64,000 nt of DNA from Pseudomonas sp. UBA4194 (GTDB lineage Bacteria > Pseudomonadota > Gammaproteobacteria > Pseudomonadales > Pseudomonadaceae): positions 29,527 through 93,526 of the forward strand of contig NZ_DFUE01000015.1 of assembly GCF_002379585.1 (NCBI RefSeq), given 5' to 3'. How positions within the stretch are numbered: the stretch's first letter is position 1; the number at the start of each line of letters is the position of its first letter. The translations under genes were made by a program, and so were the position numbers. The notes under the pieces are model-generated. The model was not told the origin of the DNA. It did no database searches and worked only from the letters and a program-made list of their open reading frames with translations. Shown here piece after piece: positions 41,641 through 49,477 of this stretch.

Positions 41641-42539
41641 GCAGCGACATCTTCATTCTGGCGCTGCTCGATGGCGTGTCCTATGCCGGTCTGCTGTTCA
41701 TGGTGGCGCTGGGCCTGACCTTCATCTTCGGCGTGGTGCGAATCCTCAACGTGGCCCACGGCAGCCTGTACGCCTTCGGCGGCTACGGTGCCGCGTCCCT
41801 GGGCCTGTGGCTGGGGCAGGGCGGGGATTCGGCCTGGCTGTCGGTGGCCTTGCTGCTGTTTGGCGCTATCGTGGTGGGGGTGGTACTGGGCACGGTGCTG
41901 ATGCTCTTGCTCAAGCGCTTCCAGGACCGCGATCCGATCCTGCAACTGCTGGTCACCTTCGGTGCGTTCATGATCTTCGAAGACCTGCAGCGCATGATCT
42001 GGGGCACCCAGCCGTATTTCGTCGCCGACGTGGTCAACCAGATGGGCACCTCGGAGTTGCTGGGCGTGGTGTACATGAACTATCAGCTGTTGTTCGTGCC
42101 CATCACCGCCGTGGTGGTGTATTTCCTGCTCAAGTGGTTCCTCAACCGCACCCTTACCGGTCGCCAGATCGTTGCCGTGACCCACGACCGTGAGGTGGCC
42201 ACGGCGATGGGCATCAACGCCAGACGCATCGCCTACCTGACCTTTGTGGTGGGTGCCGTGCTCGGCGCGCTGGGCGGGGCATTGGCCTCACCCACGACCT
42301 CGCTGGTGCCGGGCATCGGTGCGGACATGATCGTGCTGTCGTTCGCGGTGGTGGCAAGTGCCGGCCTGGGGCAGATCACCGGGGCGTTGATCACCGCGCT
42401 GATGATTGGCTTGTCGCGCTCGTTCTGCGTGTACCTGGCACCGGAAATGGAGGTGGTGATGCCTTACCTGATCATGGTGCTGGTGCTGCTGGTGCGTCCG
42501 CAAGGCCTGTTCACCGTTGCTCAAGCGAGGAAAATCTGA
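41637..42539 (+). CDS. Branched-chain-type ABC permease (LivH family)
   Basis: A 300-residue permease with the LivH opening MSSDIFILALLDGVSYAGLL, RILNVAHGSLYAFGGYGAA, and a cytoplasmic loop containing THDREVATAMGINARRIAYL. About eight membrane segments are expected. The start at 41637 overlaps the binding-protein stop by four bases, and the stop overlaps the next permease by one base. Confidence 0.9.
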   Translation: MSSDIFILALLDGVSYAGLLFMVALGLTFIFGVVRILNVAHGSLYAFGGYGAASLGLWLGQGGDSAWLSVALLLFGAIVVGVVLGTVLMLLLKRFQDRDPILQLLVTFGAFMIFEDLQRMIWGTQPYFVADVVNQMGTSELLGVVYMNYQLLFVPITAVVVYFLLKWFLNRTLTGRQIVAVTHDREVATAMGINARRIAYLTFVVGAVLGALGGALASPTTSLVPGIGADMIVLSFAVVASAGLGQITGALITALMIGLSRSFCVYLAPEMEVVMPYLIMVLVLLVRPQGLFTVAQARKI

Positions 42540-43480
42540 TGCGTTCGACCCTTGTTGCGGTGGTGGCCAGCGCCTTGCTGCTGGGCCTGGCCCTGGCGTT
42601 TCCCTGGCTGAAGATTCCGTTGATCCTGTCGCTGTGCTACGGCCTGGCGGCGCTGGGCATCGTGGTGTTGCTGCGGGCGGGGCAGATCTCTTTCGGGCAT
42701 GCCATGTATGCCTGCATTTCCGGCTACGTGGTGGCGTTTGCCGGGCAACGGTTTCCCGGCCTGGACGGCCTGGTGTTGATTGCCCTGGGCACGTTCGCCA
42801 GTGTGCTGGCCGGCATGTTGATCGGGGCGTTCGTGGTGCGCTACCGGGAGATCTTCTTTGGCATGCTCAACCTGGCCATCTCCATGGTGCTGTTCACCGT
42901 GCTGGGCAAGTTCTACGGCTTGACCGGCGGCACCGACGGCCTGCGCATCCAGCGCCCGACCCTGGGTGGCTTCACCCTGGGCCGCGACGCCTTCGAACTG
43001 TCGCTGTTGGTGCTGGTGGTACTGGCGTCGCTGTTGGTGATCTGGGCGGTCCAGCGTTACTTCCGCTCCAGCGGCGGCCAGGCCCTGGCTGCGATCAAAA
43101 CCAACGAAACGCGCCTGGAATACCTGGGCGTGTCGGCGAAGAAAGTGCTGTGGAAAGGCTATGTACTGTCAGCTTCGCTGTGCGGGCTGTCGGGGGCATT
43201 GTTCGGCTTGTCGCAGGGCTTGGTCACTCCGGAAATGGGTTACTGGCTGCGCTCTGGCGAGTTCGTGTTCATCGCCATTCTGGGCGGCGCCGGCCACGCG
43301 GTAGGGGCCTTTGTCGGTGCCTTGTTGTATGAATTTCTGAAAATGTACGCGGCGGCGCTGGTCAGCGGGTCCTGGCAGATCGTGCTGGGGGTGATCCTGA
43401 TCGTGATCATCTACTTTCTGCCCAAAGGCCTCACCGGCCTGATGCGCAAGCGCCGGCTGGCGGCGGAGGGTGGGGCATGA
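42539..43480 (+). CDS. Branched-chain-type ABC permease (LivM family)
   Basis: A 313-residue permease partner of LivH type. Blocks include YGLAALGIVVLLRAGQISFG, FYGLTGGTDGLRI and the ATPase-facing loop AAIKTNETRLEYLGVSAKKV. It begins TGATG, sharing a base with the previous stop, and overlaps the ATPase gene by four bases, so the five ABC genes are translated as a coupled string. Confidence 0.9.
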   Translation: MRSTLVAVVASALLLGLALAFPWLKIPLILSLCYGLAALGIVVLLRAGQISFGHAMYACISGYVVAFAGQRFPGLDGLVLIALGTFASVLAGMLIGAFVVRYREIFFGMLNLAISMVLFTVLGKFYGLTGGTDGLRIQRPTLGGFTLGRDAFELSLLVLVVLASLLVIWAVQRYFRSSGGQALAAIKTNETRLEYLGVSAKKVLWKGYVLSASLCGLSGALFGLSQGLVTPEMGYWLRSGEFVFIAILGGAGHAVGAFVGALLYEFLKMYAAALVSGSWQIVLGVILIVIIYFLPKGLTGLMRKRRLAAEGGA

Positions 43481-44217
43481 GCACCTTGCTGACCACTCAT
43501 GGGCTGACCCTGGCCTTCGGCGGGTTGGTGGTCGCCAACGCCATCGATTTCGAACTGCAAGCCGGCGAGCGGCTGGCGGTGATTGGCCAGAACGGTGCCG
43601 GCAAGACCACCTTCATCAATATCTGTACCGGGCTGCTCAAGCCCGATGCGGGGCAGGTGCAGTTCGTGGGTCAGGACATCACCGGGCACTCACCGCGCAG
43701 CATCGTGCGCCGAGGCATGGCGCGCTCGTTTCAATTGCCTCAGCTGTTTCTCGAGCACAGCGTGCGCGAGTGTCTGGAGCTGGCAGCGGTGGCGCGGCAG
43801 GGCAGCTTGTCGTCGTGGCTGGGGTTGGGCGTGGCCAGTGATCGGGCCAAGGTCGACGCCATGCTCGAGCTGATCAGCCTGCGCGACCGCCAGCATGAGT
43901 TGTGCATCAACCTGCCTGAAGGCCATCGCAAGCTGTTGGATGTGGGCATGTCGCTGATGCTGGAGCCGCGGCTGCTGATACTCGACGAGCCCACCAGCGG
44001 TGTGTCCACCGAAGAAAAGCATGAGGTCATGGCCATCCTCATGCGCGCCCTGGATGACCGTCAGGTGACGGCGATCTTCGTCGAGCACGACGTCGACATC
44101 GTCAAGCGCTACGCCACCCGCGTGGCGGCCTGGATCAGCGGTGCGATAGCCGCCGACGGTGCTCCGGCCGCGGTGCTGGCCGACCCTGTGGTGCAACGTG
44201 AGGTACTGGGCGTATGA
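43477..44217 (+). CDS. Branched-chain-type ABC ATP-binding protein (LivG family)
   Basis: A 246-residue ATPase with Walker A GQNGAGKT at 37-44 and Walker B LLILDEPTSGV. The signature region reads LPEGHRKLLDVGMSLM instead of LSGGQ/LSYGQ, a degenerate form that leaves only the glycine. Because the partner LivF carries an intact LSGGQ, the heterodimer would have unequal ATP sites. It overlaps both neighbours by four bases. Confidence 0.88.
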   Translation: MSTLLTTHGLTLAFGGLVVANAIDFELQAGERLAVIGQNGAGKTTFINICTGLLKPDAGQVQFVGQDITGHSPRSIVRRGMARSFQLPQLFLEHSVRECLELAAVARQGSLSSWLGLGVASDRAKVDAMLELISLRDRQHELCINLPEGHRKLLDVGMSLMLEPRLLILDEPTSGVSTEEKHEVMAILMRALDDRQVTAIFVEHDVDIVKRYATRVAAWISGAIAADGAPAAVLADPVVQREVLGV

Positions 44218-44948
44218 CTTCCTCCGAGAGGTTGCAACTGATCGATGTCAGCGCCGAGATCGTTCGTGTGCCTATCCTGCGACGCATCCAGGCCGAATTT
44301 CCCTGTGGCAGCATCACCGCCATCGTCGGCCGCAATGGCGCCGGCAAGACCACGTTGCTGCGGGCGATCATGGGCTTGTTGCCGCTCAAGGAGGGTACCG
44401 TCACTTTCCGCGGCACCGAGCTGACCCGCGTGCCTGCCCATGGGCGCGCGCGCCTGGGTATCGGTTATGCACCCCAGGAACGGGTGATGTTCCCGACCTT
44501 CTCGGTGGAGGAGAATCTGCGCCTGCCCTGCCAGGTGGCCGGCATGAACAAGGCACAGGTCGACGAGCGCCTGGCGCTGACCCTGGATATCGTGCCGCAG
44601 CTCAAGGTCATGCTGCCACGTTCGGGCGCGGCGCTTTCCGGGGGGCAGGGCAAGATGGCTGCACTGGGCCGGGCCTTGATGATCGGCGAGCATCTGGTTT
44701 TGCTCGATGAGCCTTTCCAGGGCCTGGCGCCAGCCTTGGCCACCGAGTACAGCAATGCCCTCAAACGCTTGCAGCAGCGTCTGCCGCAGCTGTGCATCGT
44801 GGTGACCGAATCCAACGGCAGCCTGCTCAAGGACGTGCCAGATCGGGTGCTGCACATCGAGCGCGGCGAGTTTCTCGAACAGCCCATGCACCCGGTCGAC
44901 AGCGCGGTGCCATCGTCCCACTTCGTTCCCATGGAGGCGTCCCAATGA
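44214..44948 (+). CDS. Branched-chain-type ABC ATP-binding protein (LivF family)
   Basis: A 244-residue ATPase with Walker A GRNGAGKT, signature LSGGQGKMAALGRAL and Walker B LVLLDEPFQGL, partner of the LivG-type protein. It completes the importer. Its last four bases overlap the start of the aldehyde dehydrogenase gene, joining transport and catabolism in a single transcript. Confidence 0.89.
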   Translation: MTSSERLQLIDVSAEIVRVPILRRIQAEFPCGSITAIVGRNGAGKTTLLRAIMGLLPLKEGTVTFRGTELTRVPAHGRARLGIGYAPQERVMFPTFSVEENLRLPCQVAGMNKAQVDERLALTLDIVPQLKVMLPRSGAALSGGQGKMAALGRALMIGEHLVLLDEPFQGLAPALATEYSNALKRLQQRLPQLCIVVTESNGSLLKDVPDRVLHIERGEFLEQPMHPVDSAVPSSHFVPMEASQ

Positions 44949-46378
44949 ACGTGCTCTTTATCGACGGCCAGGCCGTCAGCGCGGCGTCCGGTGAAACGTT
45001 GCCGGTGTATTCGCCGGTCACCGGTGAAGCCTATGCGGAAATTGCCCGCGGCGATGCGCTGGACATCGACCGCGCCGTCAGGGCCGCGCGCGCTGCGCTG
45101 GCGGGCCCCTGGGGGCAGCTCAGCGCCACTGAGCGCGGTCGCCTGCTGGTACGCATCGGCCTGGCGGTGCTGGCCAACATCGACGAGTTGGCCGCCATCG
45201 AAGCCCAGGACACCGGCAAGCCGCTGGCCCTGGCGCGCAAGGACATCGAGGCCTTGGCGCGGTACTTCGAGTTCTACGGTGGCGCCGCCGACAAGGTGCA
45301 TGGCGATGTGATTCCGTACCTGCCGGGCTACACCGTGAACGTGGTCCGCGAGCCTTGCGGCGTGGTGGGCCATATCATCCCGTGGAACTATCCGGCGCAG
45401 ATGCTCGGTCGCACCCTGGGCCCGGCACTGGCCATGGGTAACACCTCGGTGGTCAAGCCCGCCGAAGATGCCTGCATGACGTCCCTGCGCGTAGCGCAAC
45501 TGGCTGCCGATGCAGGCCTTCCCGCCGGGGTGCTGAACATCGTCACCGGCTATGGCAAGGAGGCCGGTGCTGCCCTGGCGGCGCATCCCGGGATCAACCT
45601 GATCACCTTCACCGGCTCGCCGGCGGTGGGCGCGGCCATCCAGGCTGCTGCCGCTGCCAACTACGTCAAGTGCGTGCTGGAGCTGGGGGGCAAATGCCCC
45701 CAGGTGGTATTCGCCGACGCCGATCTGGACAAGGCGGTACCGGTGATTGTCGGTGCCATTGTGCAGAACGCCGGGCAGACCTGTTCGGCCGGTAGCCGTG
45801 TGCTGATCCAACGCGACATCTACGATCAGGTGGTGGAGCGGGTCGCCGAGCGTTTCCGCCAGGTGCGCGTTGGCTTGCCTGATACCTCACCGGACTGCGG
45901 TCCCATTATCACCCGCGCGCAGTTTCTCCGGGTCAATGCCTTCATCGACGATTGCAAAGCGTCGGGCCTGACCGTGCTGGCGGAGGGGGAAATGGCCCAC
46001 GACCTGCCTCAGGCAGGCTACTACGTGCGCCCGACCTTCTTCGGTCCGGTGCCCCGCGACCATCGCCTTGCCCACGAGGAGGTGTTCGGTCCGGTGCTGG
46101 CAGCGTTGCCTTTCGATGACGAGGACGATGCCGTGGCCCTGGCCAATGGCACCGACTATGGTCTGGTAGCGGCGGTCTGGACTGAAAACGGCGCGCGGCA
46201 GCAGCGTATGGCCAAGCGGTTGGAGGGGGGCCAGGTGTTCATCAATTGTTACGGCGCCGGCGGCGGCGTGGAGCTGCCATTCGGCGGCATCCGCAAGAGT
46301 GGCCACGGGCGCGAGAAAGGCTTTCATGCCCTGGATGAATTCAGCGTGACCAAGACCGTGGTCAGTCACCACCTTTAG
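44945..46378 (+). CDS. NAD(P)-dependent aldehyde dehydrogenase
   Basis: A 477-residue ALDH superfamily enzyme. The catalytic cysteine is C280 in NAGQTCSAGSR and the general base is E246 in VLELGGKCPQ; the cofactor region FTGSPAVG and the C-terminal PFGGIRKSGHGREKG are intact. The start at 44945 (MNVLFIDGQAVSA) overlaps the ABC ATPase stop; the frame extends further upstream but only as a shadow. It oxidises an aldehyde to a carboxylate, probably the aldehyde made by the alcohol dehydrogenase encoded next. Confidence 0.9.
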   Translation: MNVLFIDGQAVSAASGETLPVYSPVTGEAYAEIARGDALDIDRAVRAARAALAGPWGQLSATERGRLLVRIGLAVLANIDELAAIEAQDTGKPLALARKDIEALARYFEFYGGAADKVHGDVIPYLPGYTVNVVREPCGVVGHIIPWNYPAQMLGRTLGPALAMGNTSVVKPAEDACMTSLRVAQLAADAGLPAGVLNIVTGYGKEAGAALAAHPGINLITFTGSPAVGAAIQAAAAANYVKCVLELGGKCPQVVFADADLDKAVPVIVGAIVQNAGQTCSAGSRVLIQRDIYDQVVERVAERFRQVRVGLPDTSPDCGPIITRAQFLRVNAFIDDCKASGLTVLAEGEMAHDLPQAGYYVRPTFFGPVPRDHRLAHEEVFGPVLAALPFDDEDDAVALANGTDYGLVAAVWTENGARQQRMAKRLEGGQVFINCYGAGGGVELPFGGIRKSGHGREKGFHALDEFSVTKTVVSHHL

Positions 46379-46400
46379 CCTTTCACCACAGGAGCGGGGC

Positions 46401-47525
46401 ATGAAAACAAGAGCCGCGGTATTGCGCGAGATGGGCTTGCCGGCGCCTTTCGCCGAGAGCCGCCCACTGCGTATCACAGAGCTGGACCTGGCGCCACCGG
46501 GGCCTGGCGAGGTGCTGGTAAAAATGATTGCCGCCGGGTTGTGCCATTCCGACCTCTCGGTCATTACCGGGGTGCGACCGCGGCCCTTGCCCATGGCGCT
46601 GGGACATGAGGCCAGCGCCAAGGTACTGGAAGTGGGCGCCGGCGTGACCCACGTGCGCCCCGGCCAGACCGTGGTGTTGGTGTTCGTGCCCAGTTGTGGC
46701 CATTGCACGCCCTGCATGGAGGGGCGTCCGGCGCTGTGCGAGCCCGGTGCCCAAGCCAATGCCCAGGGCGAGATACTGGGCGGCGGTCGACGTTTGAGCA
46801 GCAGCGAAGGCGCGGTGAATCATCATTGCGGAGTCTCGGCCTTTGCCGACCATGCGGTGGTGTCGGCGCGGTCCTGTATTCCCATCGACGACACCATCGA
46901 CCCGGTGCTGGCGGCAGTGTTCGGCTGCGCGGTGCTCACTGGCGTTGGTGCGGTGGTCAATACCGGCAAGGTCACCGCCGGGGCGTCGGCGTTGATCGTT
47001 GGCCTGGGTGGGGTCGGCCTGAGTGCTTTGCTGGGGGCAGTGGCCAGTGGCGCCCAGCCGCTGGTGGCGGTGGATGTGCATCCGCAAAAGCTGGAACTGG
47101 CCCTCAGCCTGGGCGCAACCCATGCCGTGAACGCGAAAGACCCGGACGCCGTGGCCAAGATCCGTGAAGCGACCCGCGGCGGCGCCGACTATGCCTTCGA
47201 GTTCGCCGGTGCCGTGCCGGCCATGGAACTGGCCTACGCCGCCACCCGTCGCGGCGGCACCACGGTCACCGCCGGCCTGCCACACCCGGATGCGCGCTGG
47301 GCCTTGCAGCAGCTGAGCCTGACCGCCGAGGAACGGACCATCAAGGGCAGTTACATCGGCTCATGCATCCCGGCGCGGGATGTTCCTCGCTATATCGGCC
47401 TGTACAGCCACGGCCGCCTGCCAGTGGATCGACTGCTGGGCCAGCAGCTCAAGCTCGACGATATCAACGCAGGCTTCGACACCCTGGCCGGTGGCAGCGG
47501 CCTGCGCGACCTGATCGTATTCTGA
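46401..47525 (+). CDS. Zinc-dependent alcohol dehydrogenase
   Basis: A 374-residue medium-chain dehydrogenase. Catalytic zinc ligands lie in GLCHSDLSV and ALGHEAS; the structural zinc lobe is CGHCTPCMEGRPALC with four cysteines; the Rossmann motif is GLGGVGLSALLG. The length and lobe match the class III/aryl-alcohol group. It lies 22 bp after the ALDH gene and 23 bp before the SDR gene, and should oxidise the primary alcohol of the imported compound to the aldehyde. Confidence 0.9.
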   Translation: MKTRAAVLREMGLPAPFAESRPLRITELDLAPPGPGEVLVKMIAAGLCHSDLSVITGVRPRPLPMALGHEASAKVLEVGAGVTHVRPGQTVVLVFVPSCGHCTPCMEGRPALCEPGAQANAQGEILGGGRRLSSSEGAVNHHCGVSAFADHAVVSARSCIPIDDTIDPVLAAVFGCAVLTGVGAVVNTGKVTAGASALIVGLGGVGLSALLGAVASGAQPLVAVDVHPQKLELALSLGATHAVNAKDPDAVAKIREATRGGADYAFEFAGAVPAMELAYAATRRGGTTVTAGLPHPDARWALQQLSLTAEERTIKGSYIGSCIPARDVPRYIGLYSHGRLPVDRLLGQQLKLDDINAGFDTLAGGSGLRDLIVF

Positions 47526-47548
47526 ACCCTGTTTACGGAGCTTCCGTC

Positions 47549-48301
47549 ATGGCACAACTCGACAACAAGATCGCCATCGTCACCGGCGCCGCCAGCGGTT
47601 TTGGCGCCTGCATTGCTCAGCGTTACGTAGAGGAGGGTGCCAGGGTGGTGCTCGCCGACATCAACTTCGACGCCGCCGATCGTCTGGCCAAAACCTTGGG
47701 CAACCAAGCCATTGCGGTCGCCTGCGACGTCACCCAGGGTGATCAGGTGCAGGCGGCGGTTGACCTGTGCGTCAGTCATTTCGGCATTCCCGATATTGTC
47801 GTCAACAATGCCGGCACCACGCACCGCAACCAGCCCTTGATGGACGTCGACGAGGCGACGTTCGACCGGGTGTTTGCGGTGAACGTGAAATCCATCTTCC
47901 ACATGACCCGCGCCGTGGTGCCGCTGATGCGCGAACGGCGCAACGGCTCGATCATCAATGTCGGTTCGGTGGCCGGCATTCGTCCACGGCCGGGACTGAC
48001 CTGGTACAACGGCTCCAAGGGCGCGGTCAACCTGCTGTCCAAGTCGCTGGCAGTGGAGCTGGGCCCCGACGGTATTCGGGTCAATAACATTTGCCCGGTG
48101 ATGGGCGAAACCGCCCTGCTGGAGCAATTCATGGGGGTGCCGGACACCCCGGAGAACCGGGCCCGGTTCGTGGCGACGATTCCGTTGGGCCGCTTGTCGA
48201 AGCCGGATGACATTGCCGCGGTGGCGGTGTTTCTGGCGACGGATGGGGCCGCGTTCCTCAATGGCGTGGAGTTGCCGGTGGATGGGGGCAGGGTGGTTTG
48301 A
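47549..48301 (+). CDS. Short-chain dehydrogenase/reductase
   Basis: A 250-residue classical SDR. Cofactor motif TGAASGFGACIA, the NNAG motif (VVNNAGTTH), the catalytic serine in NVGSVAGI, and Y153-x3-K157 in WYNGSKGAV are all present. GGAG eight bases before the ATG sets the start; upstream frame inside the ADH gene is a shadow. It is the final gene of the operon and would oxidise a secondary alcohol or reduce a ketone in the same pathway. Confidence 0.9.
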   Translation: MAQLDNKIAIVTGAASGFGACIAQRYVEEGARVVLADINFDAADRLAKTLGNQAIAVACDVTQGDQVQAAVDLCVSHFGIPDIVVNNAGTTHRNQPLMDVDEATFDRVFAVNVKSIFHMTRAVVPLMRERRNGSIINVGSVAGIRPRPGLTWYNGSKGAVNLLSKSLAVELGPDGIRVNNICPVMGETALLEQFMGVPDTPENRARFVATIPLGRLSKPDDIAAVAVFLATDGAAFLNGVELPVDGGRVV

Positions 48302-48375
48302 GTACGATTTCAGATGGATCAGGGCTCGGCTGAGACGCGCTAGCAGATCGCGCTAGCTGCAACACCCCCGTAAGG

Positions 48376-48414
48376 CTCCCTCTCCCTCAGGGAGAGGGCT
48401 GGGGTGAGTCGACC
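48376..48414. repeat. GC-rich intergenic hairpin repeat, single copy
   Basis: The inverted orientation of the 6931 arm: ctccctctccctcagggaga followed by gggctggggtgagtcgacc. It lies 75 bp beyond the SDR stop. The preceding bases cgcgctagcagatcgcgcta carry a direct repeat of CGCGCTAGC. No gene is present in this part of the interval 48302-48523. Confidence 0.78.
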
Positions 48415-48523
48415 ATTCCCCCGCCCCCAAGCCACCCCCCAAAAGCCCACCCGCCAAATCGAACCCTCCACTCGCCCGATCGTCTACCGCTCAAGCTCCA
48501 TCCTTCTCACAAAGGCCTACGCC

Positions 48524-48598
48524 ATGAGCCAACCCATCACTGCCCAAACCCTGGGCATCGACCTGTCGCATGCCAACGAAGCTGGTCTGTTCTATTGA
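48524..48598 (+). CDS. 24-residue open frame upstream of and coupled to the DUF72 gene
   Basis: The frame begins ATGAGCCAACCCATCAC and encodes MSQPITAQTLGIDLSHANEA plus four residues (GLFY). It ends TTGA, with the TGA stop overlapping the TTG start of the DUF72 gene. It could be a translated leader that couples the DUF72 gene, or the amino end of a larger gene whose remainder has been lost. I do not recognise it. Confidence 0.3.
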   Translation: MSQPITAQTLGIDLSHANEAGLFY

Positions 48599-49311
48599 AG
48601 CCGCTGATCGGGTGTGCGGGTTGGAGTGTGCCGCGCGAGTACAGCGCGGCGTTTCCGGCTGAAGGTACTCACCTGCAGCGCTACGCCAGCCGGTTTGGCT
48701 GTGTGGAAATCAACAGCTCCTTCTACCGGCCCCATCGCCTGCAGACCTATGTGCGATGGGCCGACTCGGTGCCGGAAGGCTTTCGTTTCTCGGTGAAGAT
48801 TCCCAAGGCGATCACCCATACCCAGCGGTTGCAGGATACCGAGGCCTTGCTCGATGAGTTCCTGGCGCAGTGCGCGGGGTTGGGTGAAAAGCTTGGCTGT
48901 CTGCTGGTGCAGTTGCCCCCGTCGCTGATGTTCGAGGGTGACGTTGCCCACGCTTTCTTCGACGCCCTGCGAACAAGGTTTTCCGGGCCGGTGGTGCTGG
49001 AACCGCGGCACGAATCATGGGTACAAGCCGAGTCACTGTTGCAGGCTCGCCATATAGCCCAAGCGGCCGTGGATCCTTCGCGGTTGAGTACCGATTCCAG
49101 ACCCCGGGGGTGGCAGGGCTTCAGCTACTGGCGGCTGCATGGGTCGCCTAAGGTTTATTACGATGCTTATGGAGTTGACCGGTTGCAGGGCCTGGCGCAG
49201 GCGTTGGTTGAGCGTGGGGTGCCGAGTTGGTGTGTGTTTGATAATACGGCGGGTGGCGCGGCGGTAGGGGACGGGCTGACGTTGGGACGCTTGCTGGGCG
49301 ATCACCGCTAG
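48595..49311 (+). CDS. DUF72 family protein
   Basis: A 238-residue protein of the DUF72 TIM-barrel family, similar in shape to sugar-isomerase-like barrels but without a defined activity. Conserved blocks are PLIGCAGWSVPREYSAAFP, EINSSFYRPHR, FSVKIPKAITH, LVQLPPSLMF and YWRLHGSPKVYYDAY. The only start compatible with the family N-terminus is TTG at 48595, overlapping the stop of the small upstream frame. Translation may therefore depend on coupling. It is not clearly linked to other genes. Confidence 0.82.
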   Translation: MKPLIGCAGWSVPREYSAAFPAEGTHLQRYASRFGCVEINSSFYRPHRLQTYVRWADSVPEGFRFSVKIPKAITHTQRLQDTEALLDEFLAQCAGLGEKLGCLLVQLPPSLMFEGDVAHAFFDALRTRFSGPVVLEPRHESWVQAESLLQARHIAQAAVDPSRLSTDSRPRGWQGFSYWRLHGSPKVYYDAYGVDRLQGLAQALVERGVPSWCVFDNTAGGAAVGDGLTLGRLLGDHR

Positions 49312-49337
49312 TCGCTCCACCGCGATCGGGCTTTTAG

Positions 49338-49376
49338 CTCCCTCTCCCTCAGGGAGAGGGCTGGGGTGAGGGGACC
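49338..49376. repeat. GC-rich intergenic hairpin repeat, single copy
   Basis: Same orientation as the 48376 copy: ctccctctccctcagggaga then gggctggggtgaggggacc, preceded by cgggcttttag, which matches the inner part of the composite element in reverse. It begins 26 bp after the DUF72 stop. Confidence 0.8.
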
Positions 49377-49477
49377 ATGCCCCACCAAACTTAAACTTTT
49401 CTTCAAAAATCTCCCGGAACGCCCTCGCTATGCCACCACTCTGACACTGCAACTTACTCAACTCAGGGACACCCTCG

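Noticed and set aside
48376..49376. CRISPR-like array made of the repeats at 48376 and 49338
   Set aside because: Only two copies about 960 bp apart with a gene between them; no regular spacing and no cas genes.
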